64,000 nucleotides of DNA from Sorex araneus (lineage: Eukaryota > Chordata > Mammalia > Eulipotyphla > Soricidae). The stretch spans positions 280,829,116 through 280,893,115 of the forward strand of contig NC_073302.1 in NCBI RefSeq assembly GCF_027595985.1. The letters run 5' to 3'. Of this stretch, positions 44,793-57,057 are shown in pieces. The position numbers and the translations under genes were made by a program. The notes beneath the pieces are model-generated. The model was not told the DNA's origin. It worked only from the letters and a program-made list of their open reading frames with translations, and did no database searches. Positions within the stretch are counted from its first letter, which is position 1. Each line of letters begins with the position of its first letter.

Positions 44793-44810
44793 TATAATTC
44801 AATGTTTTTT

Positions 44811-45895
44811 AACATGATAAATAATTATTCTATTATTTTGTATTCATTATACCTAAAATGTTTGAACTAGTGAAAGTTAACTAGATTATGTGTATTAGAA
44901 TATATTTTAGTCTCCCTTACTAGGGTTAAATCAATACTTAAAAAAACTAAAGTTGGTTTAAGGCATAATAATTCAGTACTCTAAACTGACATCATCAAAT
45001 TATGTTTAAAGTTTTCAATAAGTAGAAAGCTATTTCACTTTATACAACATGGTTTAATTGAGTTGTGGTTTCTAGAAAAGTCATATCTATATCTATGTAA
45101 CTTTCTAACTTATATCAATATAATTTTCACAAGATTTCAATGTGTTTCATGATATTTTCTTTCTTTTCTCTCTTTTACTTTGGTAGAGTCTTGTTAATGG
45201 AAACAAATATATTGTTATACAATAAACTTTGTAAAACAACACTAATATTTGAAAACTTTTAACCTGTGTTCTAATATTTTGATTCCCACAAAGCTTTAAG
45301 TTATGGTGTCTAGAACCAACTTGGTGGAAATATCTCCCATTACATTAATATATTTGGGGCATTTAATCTATTAATTCTCAAGAAAAAAACATTTAAAAAA
45401 TGACCTAATATGCGATTAAAGGAGCTCTCCTGTGACAGTTATGGAACTAATGCTAATTGTACATAAGCAAGGGACACCGATTAATCTTCTAATGTTATTC
45501 AAATTGTTAATTATCATAAATTAATATGTTGACATTCAGACATATATGCATGCATATATGTATTTATGTGTACATAATCATAATAGAAAAATATCTAACA
45601 AAAATCCATAAGATATCATTGATTTACTTAAAATTATTGAGGTTGTATTTATAATCATTTAATAGTGGAAATTTTCCTTCATCTTTTGTCTCAAAATATA
45701 AGGATGAACACTAATATTCTTATAAGCAAAAACTAAATGTTGACATATAGTCTAGTTCTTCAAATACATAAGTTTAAATTTCTAAAGAATGAAAACTTTA
45801 TTTAAACTTCATATTTATATAGGTACAAAACAAACATCCTATTGTTGATAAATGTCATTGTGTGCATTTCTTAAAGCAAATATTTTTTCACTTTT
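44811..45895. other. AT-rich intergenic DNA
   Basis: About 1.1 kb with no recognisable feature. Confidence 0.5.
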
Positions 45896-45907
45896 ACCAT
45901 TTAGAAT

Positions 45908-46153
45908 GGGTTGGAGCAGTAGCACAGTGGTAGGGCGTTCACCTTTCACGGTAGCCAACCCGTGTTCGATTCCCCCACCCCTCTTGGAGAGCCCGGCAAG
46001 CTACCAAGAGTATAGAGCCCACACAGCAGAGCCTGGCAAGCTACCCGTGGTGTATTGGATATGCCAAAAACAGTAATAAGAAGTCTCACAATGAGAGATA
46101 TTACTGGTGCCTGCTCGAACAAATCAATGAGCAACAGGATGGCAGTGACAGTG
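45908..46153 (+). mobile_element. Type B SINE, full length
   Basis: Head GGGTTGGAGCAGTAGCACAG, B-box CGTGTTCGATTCCC, both GGCAAGCTACC units, GTCTCACAATGAGAGATATT, tail GAGCAACAGGATGGCAGTGA. Perfect 12-bp TSD ACCATTTAGAAT at 45896-45907 and 46154-46165. An ATTAAT microsatellite (46166-46190) follows. Confidence 0.95.
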
Positions 46154-46190
46154 ACCATTTAGAATAATATTAATATTAATATTAATATTT

Positions 46191-47350
46191 ATTTGTGCAG
46201 CTTCCAAATATTAACCGTGCATGTAAGGCATTATAAGGACTCAATCAGTAGTTTCTAAAATCAGAAATAAGATGTTCTTTGAAATATTACACACATAATA
46301 TTTAATACTTGTGGCAAACTTATGTCTCTTATTAATAATGAATAATACCAAATGACTTACTAACTATAGCTATCATTTTGTTATTTTATTTATATGTCAC
46401 CAACTATACACTGAATTTAGATACCTCTATCTCCATATGTATCTTTTTCTTTAAAGTCTGAGTTATTATACATGTTGCACATATGTGTTAGTATGTGCCA
46501 TTATTGCTACAAAAGAAACTAGCCACCATATTTTAACAAGTTTGCATGAAAAACTTTTAAACATGGTTTAGAAAATATTTGACTGTCATGACTGGTTATT
46601 ACAACACAAATCATGTGTTGGCCTATAGCTGTTGAAATCCCTAGCTGCTGAATGTCCTAGAAATTAAATTATATTTTTCTTTTTCTGCACTCTACAGAAT
46701 TTGAGACTGATCTCTGAGGTTAAATCACTTTTTTGACCTCAAAGATCTTTCAAGAAGTATTCATAAAAATCTGTCTCTGGAGTTTTCCACTTTAAGGTAA
46801 CAAATGATCTAAACTGTGAAGCTAGTCAAAAAAAAAAAGCATGAAATGGGTTAGCTAATAAAATCCAAGTTCATATGAATTAGGCTCATTTTTACAAATT
46901 TTCCATTTGTTTATTTTATTATACAATTGTTTTATTTCTTGCCAGAATAAAATGCCACAACTATTTCATATCTTATAAAGATTCATGATTGCCTTTGAAG
47001 TAATAACGTTTTATTTTTTGTATGTTTTCTTCCCACTTAAAGTTTTCCTGAAAAGAGATTATCTTTAAATCACCCTGACGTGAGTTGCACAATTCACATC
47101 TCTGTATAAACATGTTGTGAGTTTCTGTTACACTAGGAACTGTTTGCATGTTGTAATGGGCTGGGACTTTTCTTCAAGTCCTGTATGTAGGATAAATCTG
47201 TCTCTATCATTTCACTTTCTTACTTTCAGTCTGTGGAAAGTAATAGTGCCATGAATGTCTGCCCTACAAATTAAATTTTCCCTTGGATTTTTAAAAGACT
47301 TGATTGAGATTCTAGTGATCGTAACATTTTCCCTCTTACACTTGATAATT
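46191..47350. other. AT-rich intergenic DNA
   Basis: No recognisable feature. Confidence 0.5.
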
Positions 47351-47362
47351 TTATAATTAAAT

Positions 47363-47607
47363 CACTGTCACTGTCATCCTGTTGCTCATCGATTTGCTTG
47401 AGCGGGCACCAGTAATGTCTTCATTGTGAGAGTTCTTGTTACTGTTTTTGGCATATCGAATATGCCACGGGTAGCTTGCCAGGCTCTGCTGTGTGGGTGA
47501 GATACTCTTGGTAGCTTGCCAGGCTCTCCAAGAGGGGTGGAGGAATTGAATCCGGGTCTGCCGCATGTAAGGCAAATGCACTACCTGCTGTGCTATTGCT
47601 CCAGCCC
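47363..47607 (-). mobile_element. Type B SINE, full length
   Basis: Tail CACTGTCACTGTCATCCTGT, GATTTGCTTGAGCGGGCACC, body GGTAGCTTGCCAGGCTCTGC, head CTGTGCTATTGCTCCAGCCC. Perfect 12-bp TSD TTATAATTAAAT at 47351-47362 and 47608-47619. Confidence 0.95.
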
Positions 47608-48371
47608 TTATAATTAAATATTACCAGCAATGTAAGTAATATTATATGCATTCGTTTTTATTTATTTCAAAATCAAATGTCTTGTGGAGTGACCAGCTTC
47701 CCCTTCACTGACTCCAATCACAGACTGTATTATTACAATTTATTCTTATAGTAATAATGTTTCCTTAGGATAGTATTTTTCATCAGGTTTTGGGAAATTA
47801 TATTTTATATTTTATTTTTGGGGAAATTTTAAAATCACATAAATCTAGTCTCATTTACTCTTTAACAAACTAGATAAAGTTCTGTGAACTAAAACTTGTA
47901 TTTCTTTTCTTCCTTAGTAAGGTAAAGAAAATAAATGTTACTACCACAAGCAAAGAGATGAATGCCAAAGAGCTCCGTATCTTTTGTGGGCTCATGCTGT
48001 TTTCTTATTTATTCACAAGAATTCAATTGACTTAAACTTCAATTTTTCTAGCATGGGTCTTCCAAGTGTATTATGTGCAACATAATTATATCTTATTTCA
48101 AAATATTTCATTTGGGGTCAACATTTCTCACAAAAAGAGCAAGAAAATTTGCATTTAATACCTTTAAAACCATCCCCAATGCAGGTAACACTATCAGTCT
48201 AAGGACTTGCATTGATTTCCCCATCAGAGGTAGGCAAAAGAAGTAATAAAAGGGGACAAAAGGACAAAAGGTGGATTGCATCAGTTATTATATCTTCTCC
48301 CCCCTAAGTTCACTTCGTATGTTCTTCAATAAATCTCTCTCTGTCTCTCACTCACTCTCTTTCATTTGCTT

Positions 48372-48372
<1 letters not shown>
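47608..48372. other. AT-rich intergenic DNA
   Basis: No recognisable feature except the TC-rich lead-in to the array that follows. Confidence 0.5.

Positions 48373-48430
<58 letters not shown>
48373..48430 (+). repeat. (TC)n microsatellite
   Basis: An almost pure run of about 58 bp of TC dinucleotides, followed by CTTCCCTCC. Confidence 0.97.
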
Positions 48431-48431
<1 letters not shown>

Positions 48432-48539
48432 TCCCTCCATTCCTTTAGCCATCAAGTGCTTTACTTGATGTTTTCTCTCTTCACTCACCATCTTAAAAAA
48501 TTCTGTGATGGAAATTTGCAAAAACATCACCCCAAAAAG

Positions 48540-48672
48540 GTAGGGCTAGTTCCATCATTGTTAAGGCATTACTCCTGTCAATCTCTGTGGTTCATATGAG
48601 GTACTGGGGATCAAAACCATGTCTGCCATTCATAAGGCAAGCACCCTACTGCAATATTACCTCTCCAGCTCC
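48540..48672 (-). mobile_element. Old SINE
   Basis: GGCATTACTCCTGTCAATCT body, GGGGATCAAAACCATGTCTG B-box antisense, TTACCTCTCCAGCTCC head end. Confidence 0.7.
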
Positions 48673-48736
48673 TTTCCAATTTTTTTTTATTCCTTCATAT
48701 TATTGAAAAAGTTTATTCATTCGGCAGAAACTAATT

Positions 48737-48926
48737 GTTGTTGTTGCTGTTGTTGTTGTTGTTGTTGTTTTGGTTTTTGGCTCACACCCGGCGATGCACA
48801 GGGGTTACTCCTGGCTCTTCACTCAGGAATTACCCCTGGCGGTGCTCAGGGGACCATATGGGATGCTGCGATTAGAACCCGGGTCGGTCGCGTGCAAGGC
48901 AAAAGCCTGTACTATCACTCCAGCAC
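48737..48926 (-). mobile_element. Type A SINE with GTT-repeat tail
   Basis: The tail is a GTTGTT repeat (48737-48770). Body CACACCCGGCGATGCACAGG, then GAACCCGGGTCGGTCGCGTG and CTATCACTCCAGCACC. Perfect 12-bp TSD CAGAAACTAATT at 48725-48736 and 48927-48938. Confidence 0.95.
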
Positions 48927-49027
48927 CAGAAACTAATTTTTAAAGCTGAAAGAATTTGGTATCAGCCTGTATTAGTCAGATATAGATATGCTTCTTAATA
49001 GCATGTTGAAATGCTCCTTCTTTCCAC

Positions 49028-50217
49028 TGTAGGATAACATTGGCTTGTCCTTTCTGCCTTGCCACAGGGAGCTTAGGTTTATTGGGTTACTCCCATCACA
49101 GTGCTCCCATTCCTCTATGTTTGTTTGTAACTTCTTTCTTTGAGCTCTGTTGACTTGTAAGTATTGCTTTTCTCTTCTCCTGAAGGCCTTTGAATAGTTA
49201 ACTCAGAGCAAGTCATTTCTTTTTACGGACACAAAAAGACAGTTAATGCTATGCTTTAGTAACTGGGAGTCAATTGACTCTGAATGATATTTTCCTCCTG
49301 GACATCTGTTCTCTCAACTTAAGTCTCAGTTTCCCTTACTTCCTCGCACGCCAAAAGCAGAGTTCAGACGAGGGACTGGATGGATCCAGGGCAAGCTGTG
49401 AGCTATGTGCTACCTGGACATTGAAATGGGCCTGGTCAAAGTGCCGTAATGCTTAACTATAAATTAAGAGCTTGACCATGGACAAATGCTGTCATGATCC
49501 AAAAAAGCAATTACTAGGCTCGGATCCTGCTAGGGTTAGGAATGATTAATCTGTCCTGAGCACTCTAGTCTGAGCTGTGGCGAGATGTCCGCAGAAGAGC
49601 CAACCTTCTGAGGTGAGGAGAGGTGAGCCACCTTCTGATACATTGAGAAGAGCTCAATGTATCTCTTACTGTGTCCATATAAAAGAACTAATATCAGGAA
49701 GTAGAATTAAGATGTTAATTAAGCTATTGGACTAGGGAAAGGAGAAAAACACTTGAAGTTGTATTTTGCCAGAGAGCAAAGGAAGAGCTTTCTTGTATTG
49801 ATTTTGCTGCCGGACAGGGTGTGGTGGCCACCCGCAATGTGAGGGAGTAGGAGAGAGACGGAAGAGAGACAAGGCAGCATGTTGGAGCATGGAGAGACTA
49901 GCAAGGGGGACAGAGGGAGAAGAATGTAGGGGACGAATGCAGGGGCAGGTGCGTGGAGAGACGAGAGACCAGGCTGCGAGAGGGAGTGTGGAGAGATGAG
50001 CGGGAGACACAGGAGGAGACGGGAATAAGAGGCAGCGTGAGACTGGAAGGGGGAGCTCAGAGAGACTGGAACAGGCGTGCAGGGAGAATGGAATAAACAG
50101 CAACTGATCATCAACCAGCTTGGCCCTTGTAGAGGGAGCAGCTCTAGTCCACCAAACCCGGGACAAGAGAAGGAGAGCCCCCTCCCCCGGCTTTCCCTAG
50201 CCATCCCCGAGATTGCA
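49028..50217 (+). mobile_element. Solo LTR 3
   Basis: Starts TGTAGGATAACATT and aligns with LTR 2 for most of its length, including CCTCAGTT-like, GGCAAGCTGTGAGCTATGTG and GTATCTCTTACTGTGTCCAT stretches and a purine-rich block (49845-50090). AATAAA at 50092-50097 is a likely poly(A) signal. The end is placed at GAGATTGCA by comparison with LTR 2. No matching 6-bp duplication is evident (TTCCAC before, CAGTCC after), so the end may be misplaced, or the copy may have lost its duplication by recombination between elements. The 178- and 144-codon minus-strand frames inside are chance frames. Confidence 0.8.
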
Positions 50218-51366
50218 CAGTCCTCTATAAGTGAAAGTTCAATTAACAATGCCAATGTTTCCGGTACACTAGATTCAGTAAAGCAAGGTAAGCTTTAATG
50301 CGGAAGTGTCTGAATAGGACGGCTAGGAACAGATGGAAATTATTAACTTTACAATGTTGAATATATTGAAAAAAATAAATACGATTTGACACTCACTTTA
50401 GGAAGAACCACCTTTACAGCACAAGTATTGAATTCTCATATGTTATGAGTACACTGGTGACGAATCCTTTGTGAAAAGTCAGAGAACAGTGTCCCTGTGT
50501 GACAGCCTTGTGATGTGGGACCTCTCAGTTTACTGTGACAAAGTAGGCAGTTCTAACATAAATAGCTCCTAGCTATGTTTTGGAAGGGATATTTTCCTTC
50601 GATGGCTCTGTAGAAACCTCTGTGACAAGCTGTTATATCTTTTACAAATCTGCCAGCTACTTTTTTATGAGCTTCAGTTGCTCTTTATGACTATAATAAA
50701 AGGAGAGTAGTGGCTATGTGTGTTTGCAATAATCCCCAAAGCAAGAATCCTTAGACAGAAAACTTAATGAGATCTCTGGATGTACTTTTCTTTTAGTTGA
50801 CTGGTTCCAATCCTAACTCAACTTTTTTCAAATGACTTAATTCTCATTTTATTATTGTAATGTACGTGAAATATGTTTGAAATGCTTATTATTGCCAATA
50901 CAGTAATTGCAAAATTAGTACATATATTATAAAAATTCACATAAATGAAAAAAGAAAATTAGAGCTTTGGTTAATGTAAAATTTCCATTGGATAGACAAC
51001 TTTTAATGTATTTTTTATAATGCAATGAAATGATATGGTATTTCAACATTTTAAAAAGTATTCTCAGTATAACTGTTAGTTTAAAAGAACAAAATTAATC
51101 CCATTAGGTTAAGTAAGTCATATTTCTGGTTATAAAAATAAATTTATAAATGTGTATTTTTTAATTTTGGATGTACATACATGAAATATAAACGTTCAGC
51201 CCTTCACAGCTTCACCAAACTAAATTAGCTTAAACTTACATTTTTCCATGCTAAGATGTGAATAATTGATTAATGTGCTACGTTGTCAATATGTACTAGA
51301 TATATTACTTAAGTAAAATTAATTTAAAATAGTTATAAATATGATTCTTTAAAATATTATTATAAG
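50218..51366. other. AT-rich intergenic DNA
   Basis: About 1.15 kb without a confident repeat. The part at 50440-50720 is less AT-rich than the rest. No gene is recognised. Confidence 0.5.
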
Positions 51367-51533
51367 AGGGGCTGAAGCGATAGCACAGTGGATAGGATGT
51401 TTGCTTACACACAGCTGACCCAAGTTTGATGCCTGAAGCAAACACATATGATCCCTCAAGACTCCTAGATATGATCCCTGAGCAAGAGCCAGGAGTAAGC
51501 CCTGAGCACAGCAGAGTGTGATCCAAAAACAAA
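51367..51533 (+). mobile_element. Type A SINE
   Basis: GGGGCTGAAGCGATAGCACA head, body with GCAAGAGCCAGGAGTAAGCC, tail GTGATCCAAAAACAAA. Confidence 0.9.
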
Positions 51534-51666
51534 TTATATGTTCTTATATACATGCGTTAATATATACATATATATATTACATACGTATATGCATAAAATC
51601 TCTCTATGTATGTAGAGAGAGGTCTATATATATAGAACCATAAAGATAATTTTTTAAATAACATAT

Positions 51667-51850
51667 GGGGGCTGGAGTGATAGCACAGCGGGTAGGGCGT
51701 TTGCCTTGCACGTGGCTGACCCGGATTTGATCCCAGAATCCCATATGGTCCCCTGATCACCGCTAGGAGTAATTCCTGAGTGCAGAGCTATTTAACCCCT
51801 GTCATCACAGGGTGTGACCCAAAAAGCAGAAAACAAAAGAAAAATAAAAA
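51667..51850 (+). mobile_element. Type A SINE
   Basis: GGGGGCTGGAGTGATAGCAC head, GACCCGGATTTGATCCC B-box region, CACCGCTAGGAGTAATTCCT body, GTGACCCAAAAAGCAGAAAA tail. Confidence 0.94.
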
Positions 51851-53463
51851 AGATATAAAAGGGATATCTACTAGATCTCAATATTTTGAGAGAGAAGATT
51901 AATTGTTCAACAGATTTAGGCATACCATGGCATACTGTGGCTTAATTTACAAACACTTATATTCTAGAAAACTCTGAAGTATCCTTTACTAACTTACAGG
52001 AATTTATTACGCAAAGTTTGGACTTGGGAGTTATCTGTAATCACTTCCTACATTAGTTTTTACAAGTTTCTTTGGTCTCTACATTTTCTTGTTTATTTTT
52101 AAATTATTATAAACATTAAATATATTTTGTGTTTGATGTATTAGTAGAAAGCAAATTAAATTGTATACATTCAGTATATCTTGTTCAAGAACCATTTCTT
52201 GATATCAGCATGATGGTAATGATATATTCTTGAATGTCTCTATCTTTCATAAAACAAAATCTAAAATAAATAATTGCTACTCGAGTAATTCTATGGTGCC
52301 CTGGTCACTTTGTTTGTGCTGCCAATTTTGCACAAACTTTATTAATCAACTTCCTTAAATCACTCTTAGATACTTAAACATAAAGAACTTTTGGCTTTTT
52401 ATCTTCACACTAAACCAATAAAGTGCTATTTGGTTTACTTGAGTTCTACTTTGATGTTTAATTTAGATATCACTGTTTCATTAAAGATCTTCTTCACCCC
52501 TTCATTTAAAACATCGTGTACTGCAGCCCACTGAATCATCCCTCCATTTTTGGGATTTTAACTTCTGTCCTTAAAACTAATTCTTATTCTAGTTAGTATT
52601 TTCAGGGTTGTGTTATCATATTTTCCCTCTCCATAATTCCAAAATCATATGATTTTTGCAAACTCTTTGTAATTTTACAAAACATTCACATTTATAATAT
52701 TAGTGTCTTCTATTCAACCAAATATGCTCATTTCAGTTACACTGTACATCTAACTACGTGAGAAGACAATATTACTGGATTAAAAGATAAATTATCTTCT
52801 TCCATTTACTGTGCATTTGAAATACACATATACATATGAACATAAATAAGTCTATGTTCATGTATAAAGGTGAATGTAAAATTTTAAGTATATACTGATT
52901 TTAAGTACATACATTCACATCAAAACATTCTTTTTCTCTGCATTCCAAGGGAACTATGGGAGTAGTTGCATACATGTCCTCCTTTGATTATAATTACATA
53001 TTTTCATGGCATTTTAATGGTCCCCTGTCACATATAATTCCTCTCTTTAAGTTTTGTGAATATCACTTCAGATATAGAGAAAGAACCAAAGTGTTTTCAA
53101 TGTCAAGTAGATTATGAATTGTTTAATGTTTTAAAGGTTTTACTTTGATTATAGGCAGTTTATAATTGTTTATAATTTTATAATTTTTATTTATTTCACG
53201 TGTTTTCTTTGTAATTTTTATTATGTTTCAAACATGTTTTCTAAGGTACATTAAAATAAGTGTATTTTAAATAACACATCATTTATTAAGAATATTATAA
53301 CATATGAGATAATTTAAGTTTAATTTGAATTTTCCTAATTTAAAAATTTATAACTTCTTTAGTAGTAATTATTTTTAAATAACACTGCTAAATATCCCAA
53401 ACCATTTTGTTGAAAGTTTTATTTTATTATGTGATTTATTGAACTCTATTTTTGTAACTTATT
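51851..53463. other. AT-rich intergenic DNA
   Basis: About 1.6 kb with no recognisable feature. Confidence 0.5.
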
Positions 53464-53480
53464 CTTGCTTTGTTACTTTA

Positions 53481-53665
53481 TTTATTTATTTATTTATTTA
53501 TTTGCTTTTTGGGTCACACCAGCGATGCTCAGGGGTTACTCCTGGCTTTGCACTCAGGAATTACTCCTGGCAGTGCTTGGGGGACCATATGGGATGCCGG
53601 GGATCGAACCCGGGTCGGCCGCGTGCAAGGCAAACGCCCTACCCACTGTGCTATTGCTCTGGCCC
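53481..53665 (-). mobile_element. Type A SINE, young, with TTTA-repeat tail
   Basis: The tail is a TTTA tetranucleotide run (53478-53503). Near-consensus body and head (GAACCCGGGTCGGCCGCGTG). Perfect 17-bp TSD CTTGCTTTGTTACTTTA at 53464-53480 and 53666-53682. Confidence 0.96.
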
Positions 53666-53682
53666 CTTGCTTTGTTACTTTA

Positions 53683-54924
53683 AAACCATATTTCCCCCAT
53701 AAATCTAACCTTCACTTGGATAAAGTGGGAGGAAATTAGATTTTCATCTAGTTGAAATTTTTCCAATCTAAAAAAATTCACACATTTTTACTAAAATATG
53801 TGAGGTTACATTGTCTTAAAACCCTCGAAGAGGCTTTTATCTTGTTTTTCTTATGAATCACTAACAAAGTCTTTGTCATTGTTTTCTCTAATGCCCTGGA
53901 AAAGTTACCCTGACATTGAAAGCAGTACAATGTATTATTTTATTCTCCTACTTGAGAATTGTTTATTTCTTACTAATGTCTTTAACTTGAAATTTGAGTT
54001 AGGGGCCCCTTTGAGTTCTCTATAATGGGAAAGGTCAGTAATATTTTATAACACACCATCATTTTTTTATCAGTTTGTATTAAGAGGGATCTAGCAGTGA
54101 AACAACAGCATAACAGAACTCAAATCTAGTGAAACGTTGGCTGTGAAATCTTAATCAGAATTGTTAGCGCAAACAAACCACAGTTGGTTTTGCAGGTGCA
54201 GACCAGGTGGGGTTTGGCAGCTGATTTTGAACTGTCTGAGATGTAACTTATTATCTGGGCTCAGCTGATATTGTAGGTTCACCTAAAGTAGTAAATTACT
54301 AGGAGGCGTCATTAACTTCCAATTAAGATTCATTTCCAAACAAGGAGCTGTTCATCTTAAAGACTTTTCAAAAGCAGCTAGAATACGCAATCTTTAAAAT
54401 GCGTACTACTAAAACACACCAGTTGGGCACAATTTTAGACCCATTCAATCCGATGTAAGGAAATTGCTGGATAGAAGTAAAATCATCAGTCTGTATCTTC
54501 CCTGAGCCTACACTAAAATAAGTCTATGATTCTAAACTCTGAAAGCAAAAGAATTTTTTAAAAGTGTGAATAAGTACTCTGTCCCCCAGGGAGGTTATGA
54601 GTAAGTTTTTATTTATCAAGTAAAGGCCACATAGACTGAGTTCCATCCAAGGAAAAGGCATTGAAACTGGGGAGAGGTGTGTGGAAATAATACAGTTCAG
54701 AAACTGTACAAATACTCTCCAGTCCAGGGACCAAGGTTAGCATCAACAAGAAGTTCATCTTATAACCTCCATTTCAATATCAATATTCAGATTTCCTGTT
54801 AAATCATGCAAATTCCAAGTACGAGAGTCTAAGATAATGTTTCAAACCCCTGAAAATTTTTAGTACATCAAAAAGATTCTAAATAAATTTCACATCCATA
54901 GCAGTCAAGGGATGGTCCAGAATA
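53683..54924. other. Intergenic DNA, candidate conserved sequence at 54100-54480
   Basis: No repeat is recognised. Sequence at about 54100-54480 has a more balanced composition and several homeobox-like ATTA/TAAT and CAGCTG-type words, but conservation cannot be judged without other genomes. Confidence 0.45.
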
Positions 54925-55096
54925 ACATACAACAGGTAACAGGCCTTGTACACCATGAACACATGGTTCATCCCAGCAAGCAATATGGTTCCCTGAGAAT
55001 CATCCAGAGTGATCCCTGAGCACAGAAACAGAAACAGGAGTAATCTCTGAGTGAAGCCACGTGTAACCAAAAAAGCAAGCCAAAAAAAAAAAAAAA
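54925..55096 (+). mobile_element. Old type A SINE
   Basis: CATGGTTCATCCCAGCAAGC, CATCCAGAGTGATCCCTGAG and CAGGAGTAATCTCTGAGTGA body; tail CCAAAAAAGCAAGCC followed by a run of A. The head is decayed. Confidence 0.78.
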
Positions 55097-55243
55097 GCAG
55101 AGGCATAGAAGACATAATGATTTCATATAATGTGATAACTTGGATTCAACTCTGGGATTGTTGAAAGAAGATGTTCAAGCTAACCATGGTATGGACATTT
55201 TGGTCGGCAACTCACCAGTAGGTTTGTTAAATGTCACCAACCT

Positions 55244-55388
55244 TAGGGCAGGAAAGAAGGTACAACAGGTAGAGAGCTTTCCTTGCATGTGGTTGATCCG
55301 GGTTGGGCCCCAGAACCCCAAATGGTTCCACTGAGTTCACCAGGAGTAACCCCTGACCTGGTGCCAAGTGTGGTTCAAAAACAAAACA
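55244..55388 (+). mobile_element. Old type A SINE
   Basis: AGGGCAGGAAAGAAGGTACA head, GATCCGGGTTGGGCCCCAGA B-box region, CACCAGGAGTAACCCCTGAC body, tail GTTCAAAAACAAAAC. Confidence 0.8.
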
Positions 55389-56127
55389 TCCCCAAAACGT
55401 GACAAATCAGCAGGACAAGTATAGAATATTAGTGATAAAGGTAATAGTGTATGAGACAAAGAAATTTTCTGCACTGTAGTTATTATGTTTCTGTAAGCGG
55501 CAGACCATGCCAAGAATAACGTGAGTTTATTAAAAAACAAACAAACAAAAACTGGTACTGAAGGCATAGAAATACCTAGTGGATGCCAAGTGGAGCCTGA
55601 CTCTACTTTCTACGTCCCCAGAGCAGTGGGGCATTGGTCTAATGCAGCTATTCTCAAACAGTGGCCGCAGGCCAGCAGGTTCTTCAGCTAATTTTTAGGA
55701 AAGCAAATTCTCCCACCATGAACTATCAAATCCACAAGCGAGGTTTTAGTTCACAAGGGTGCTTCCAGTGTCACAGTGTCACCAACTCTACCCCTACCAA
55801 GAGAAATCAAACAGTAACTCCCATAAACATCACTAACTATGCTCTCTCTAGCAAATGGCATGTCCCTTACGTACTGAGAATTCCTTTTTGCCTTGCCCTC
55901 TTTCGCTTTCCATTTCTTTTCAATCAAATATGTTGATTCTTTATTCTATCATAAATTATGTCATCTTCATAGCTCTTATATAGGATGCAAGCATCTTTGT
56001 TATGGCTAGCTTCAACTCCCGCAGTTGGTTAAATTATTTGTTCCTTTGTTTGAAAGAAAAATATTTTATTAACTTCACGAGAATGAAAAAAGATCACTTA
56101 AACAATAAGAATTTTTTTTGGGGGGGG
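55389..56127. other. Intergenic DNA
   Basis: No recognisable feature. Confidence 0.5.
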
Positions 56128-56278
56128 ACAGAGTGAGGAAATGGTATAGTTAGTTGTTTCCTGGCACAAGTCCAACCTGGGTTCTGCCAAGTCTCAACTT
56201 AAGTGAGTTCTGAGTATAGAGTCAGGAAAAAGTCCTGAGCACAGTCAGGTATGACCCAATATCCCTCTCCCTGCAAAA
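56128..56278 (+). mobile_element. Old SINE
   Basis: GGGACAGAGTGAGGAAATGG head after a T/G run, CCAACCTGGGTTCTGCC B-box region, GAGTATAGAGTCAGGAAAAA body. The tail is lost. Confidence 0.65.
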
Positions 56279-56339
56279 GCCAGGATTTCTATGGCTTTCT
56301 AATCTCTGTGTAATATATTCTCATTCTTACCTATAATTC

Positions 56340-56535
56340 TCTGTTGTTTTAGTAACGTTTTAAATAGAAACAGTTCCCGTGGTATTTTGCATCATTCCTA
56401 ATTTTAATGGGAATGCCTTATTCTGAAGTGTTGTACTTGACTATTATTAGCTGGCTTGTTTTGTAATCATGAATGCACGTTGATTTTGATCAACCATGTA
56501 TTGTGCCTTTCAATTTTATCAGCAATCCTGCTGAA
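56340..56535 (-). mobile_element. Possible old L1 ORF2 fragment, antisense
   Basis: TTTTAATGGGAATGCC near 56402, and the order of T-rich words that follow, resemble the antisense of L1 ORF2. The match is weak, and no frame remains. Confidence 0.3.
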
Positions 56536-57040
56536 AGAAAACAGAGAACAGGAAGTGTAGTACGCAGAAATAACGGCCATGGGGATGCTTAACAAAAGAT
56601 TTCACTGCCAAGTTGGCACCCAACTATCAGATCAGATGTACAACTTTGCTCTCCTTTTTGTTATATGCTATTTCAAGATTTTCTATATCTGTATGTGTTG
56701 AATTCCATGTAATTTGATTTCAATTAACTGAGTTTTCAGTTTTAACTATTTTACTCTTCATTTTTGACAGTGAGCTATGATTATAATAGTTGTTTTTCTT
56801 ATTTCTAGGAGACAAACTTCTTTTTCAAGTTTTTTAATCTTGATTTTTAATGCTTGCAATATAAGCTCCATATTCCTTTTTAAGTATTTTAAGTATCCAT
56901 AGTTGTAGATTTAGTTCATTTCTTTCATTTTCTCTACCAAAGAAAATCATGAATTTGCATTTAAACTCAAAGTATCCGGAGAATTATTGTTCTAGATCTT
57001 CAGGTGGTGGACTGGTTTGACAGAATTCAAATTATTTCTT
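56536..57040. other. AT-rich intergenic DNA
   Basis: No recognisable feature. Confidence 0.45.
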
Positions 57041-57057
57041 ACATGGAACTATTTTAT

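Noticed and set aside
25306-50217. LTR 2 and LTR 3 as the two ends of one provirus
   Set aside because: LTR 2 has its own 6-bp duplication, and the 22.5 kb between them holds SINEs, L1 and intergenic DNA with no retroviral genes.
49719-50255. 178-codon minus-strand frame, and the similar 164-codon frame at 26015-26509
   Set aside because: Both are antisense to the purine-rich block of LTRs 2 and 3. They share sequence because the LTRs do, not because of a protein.
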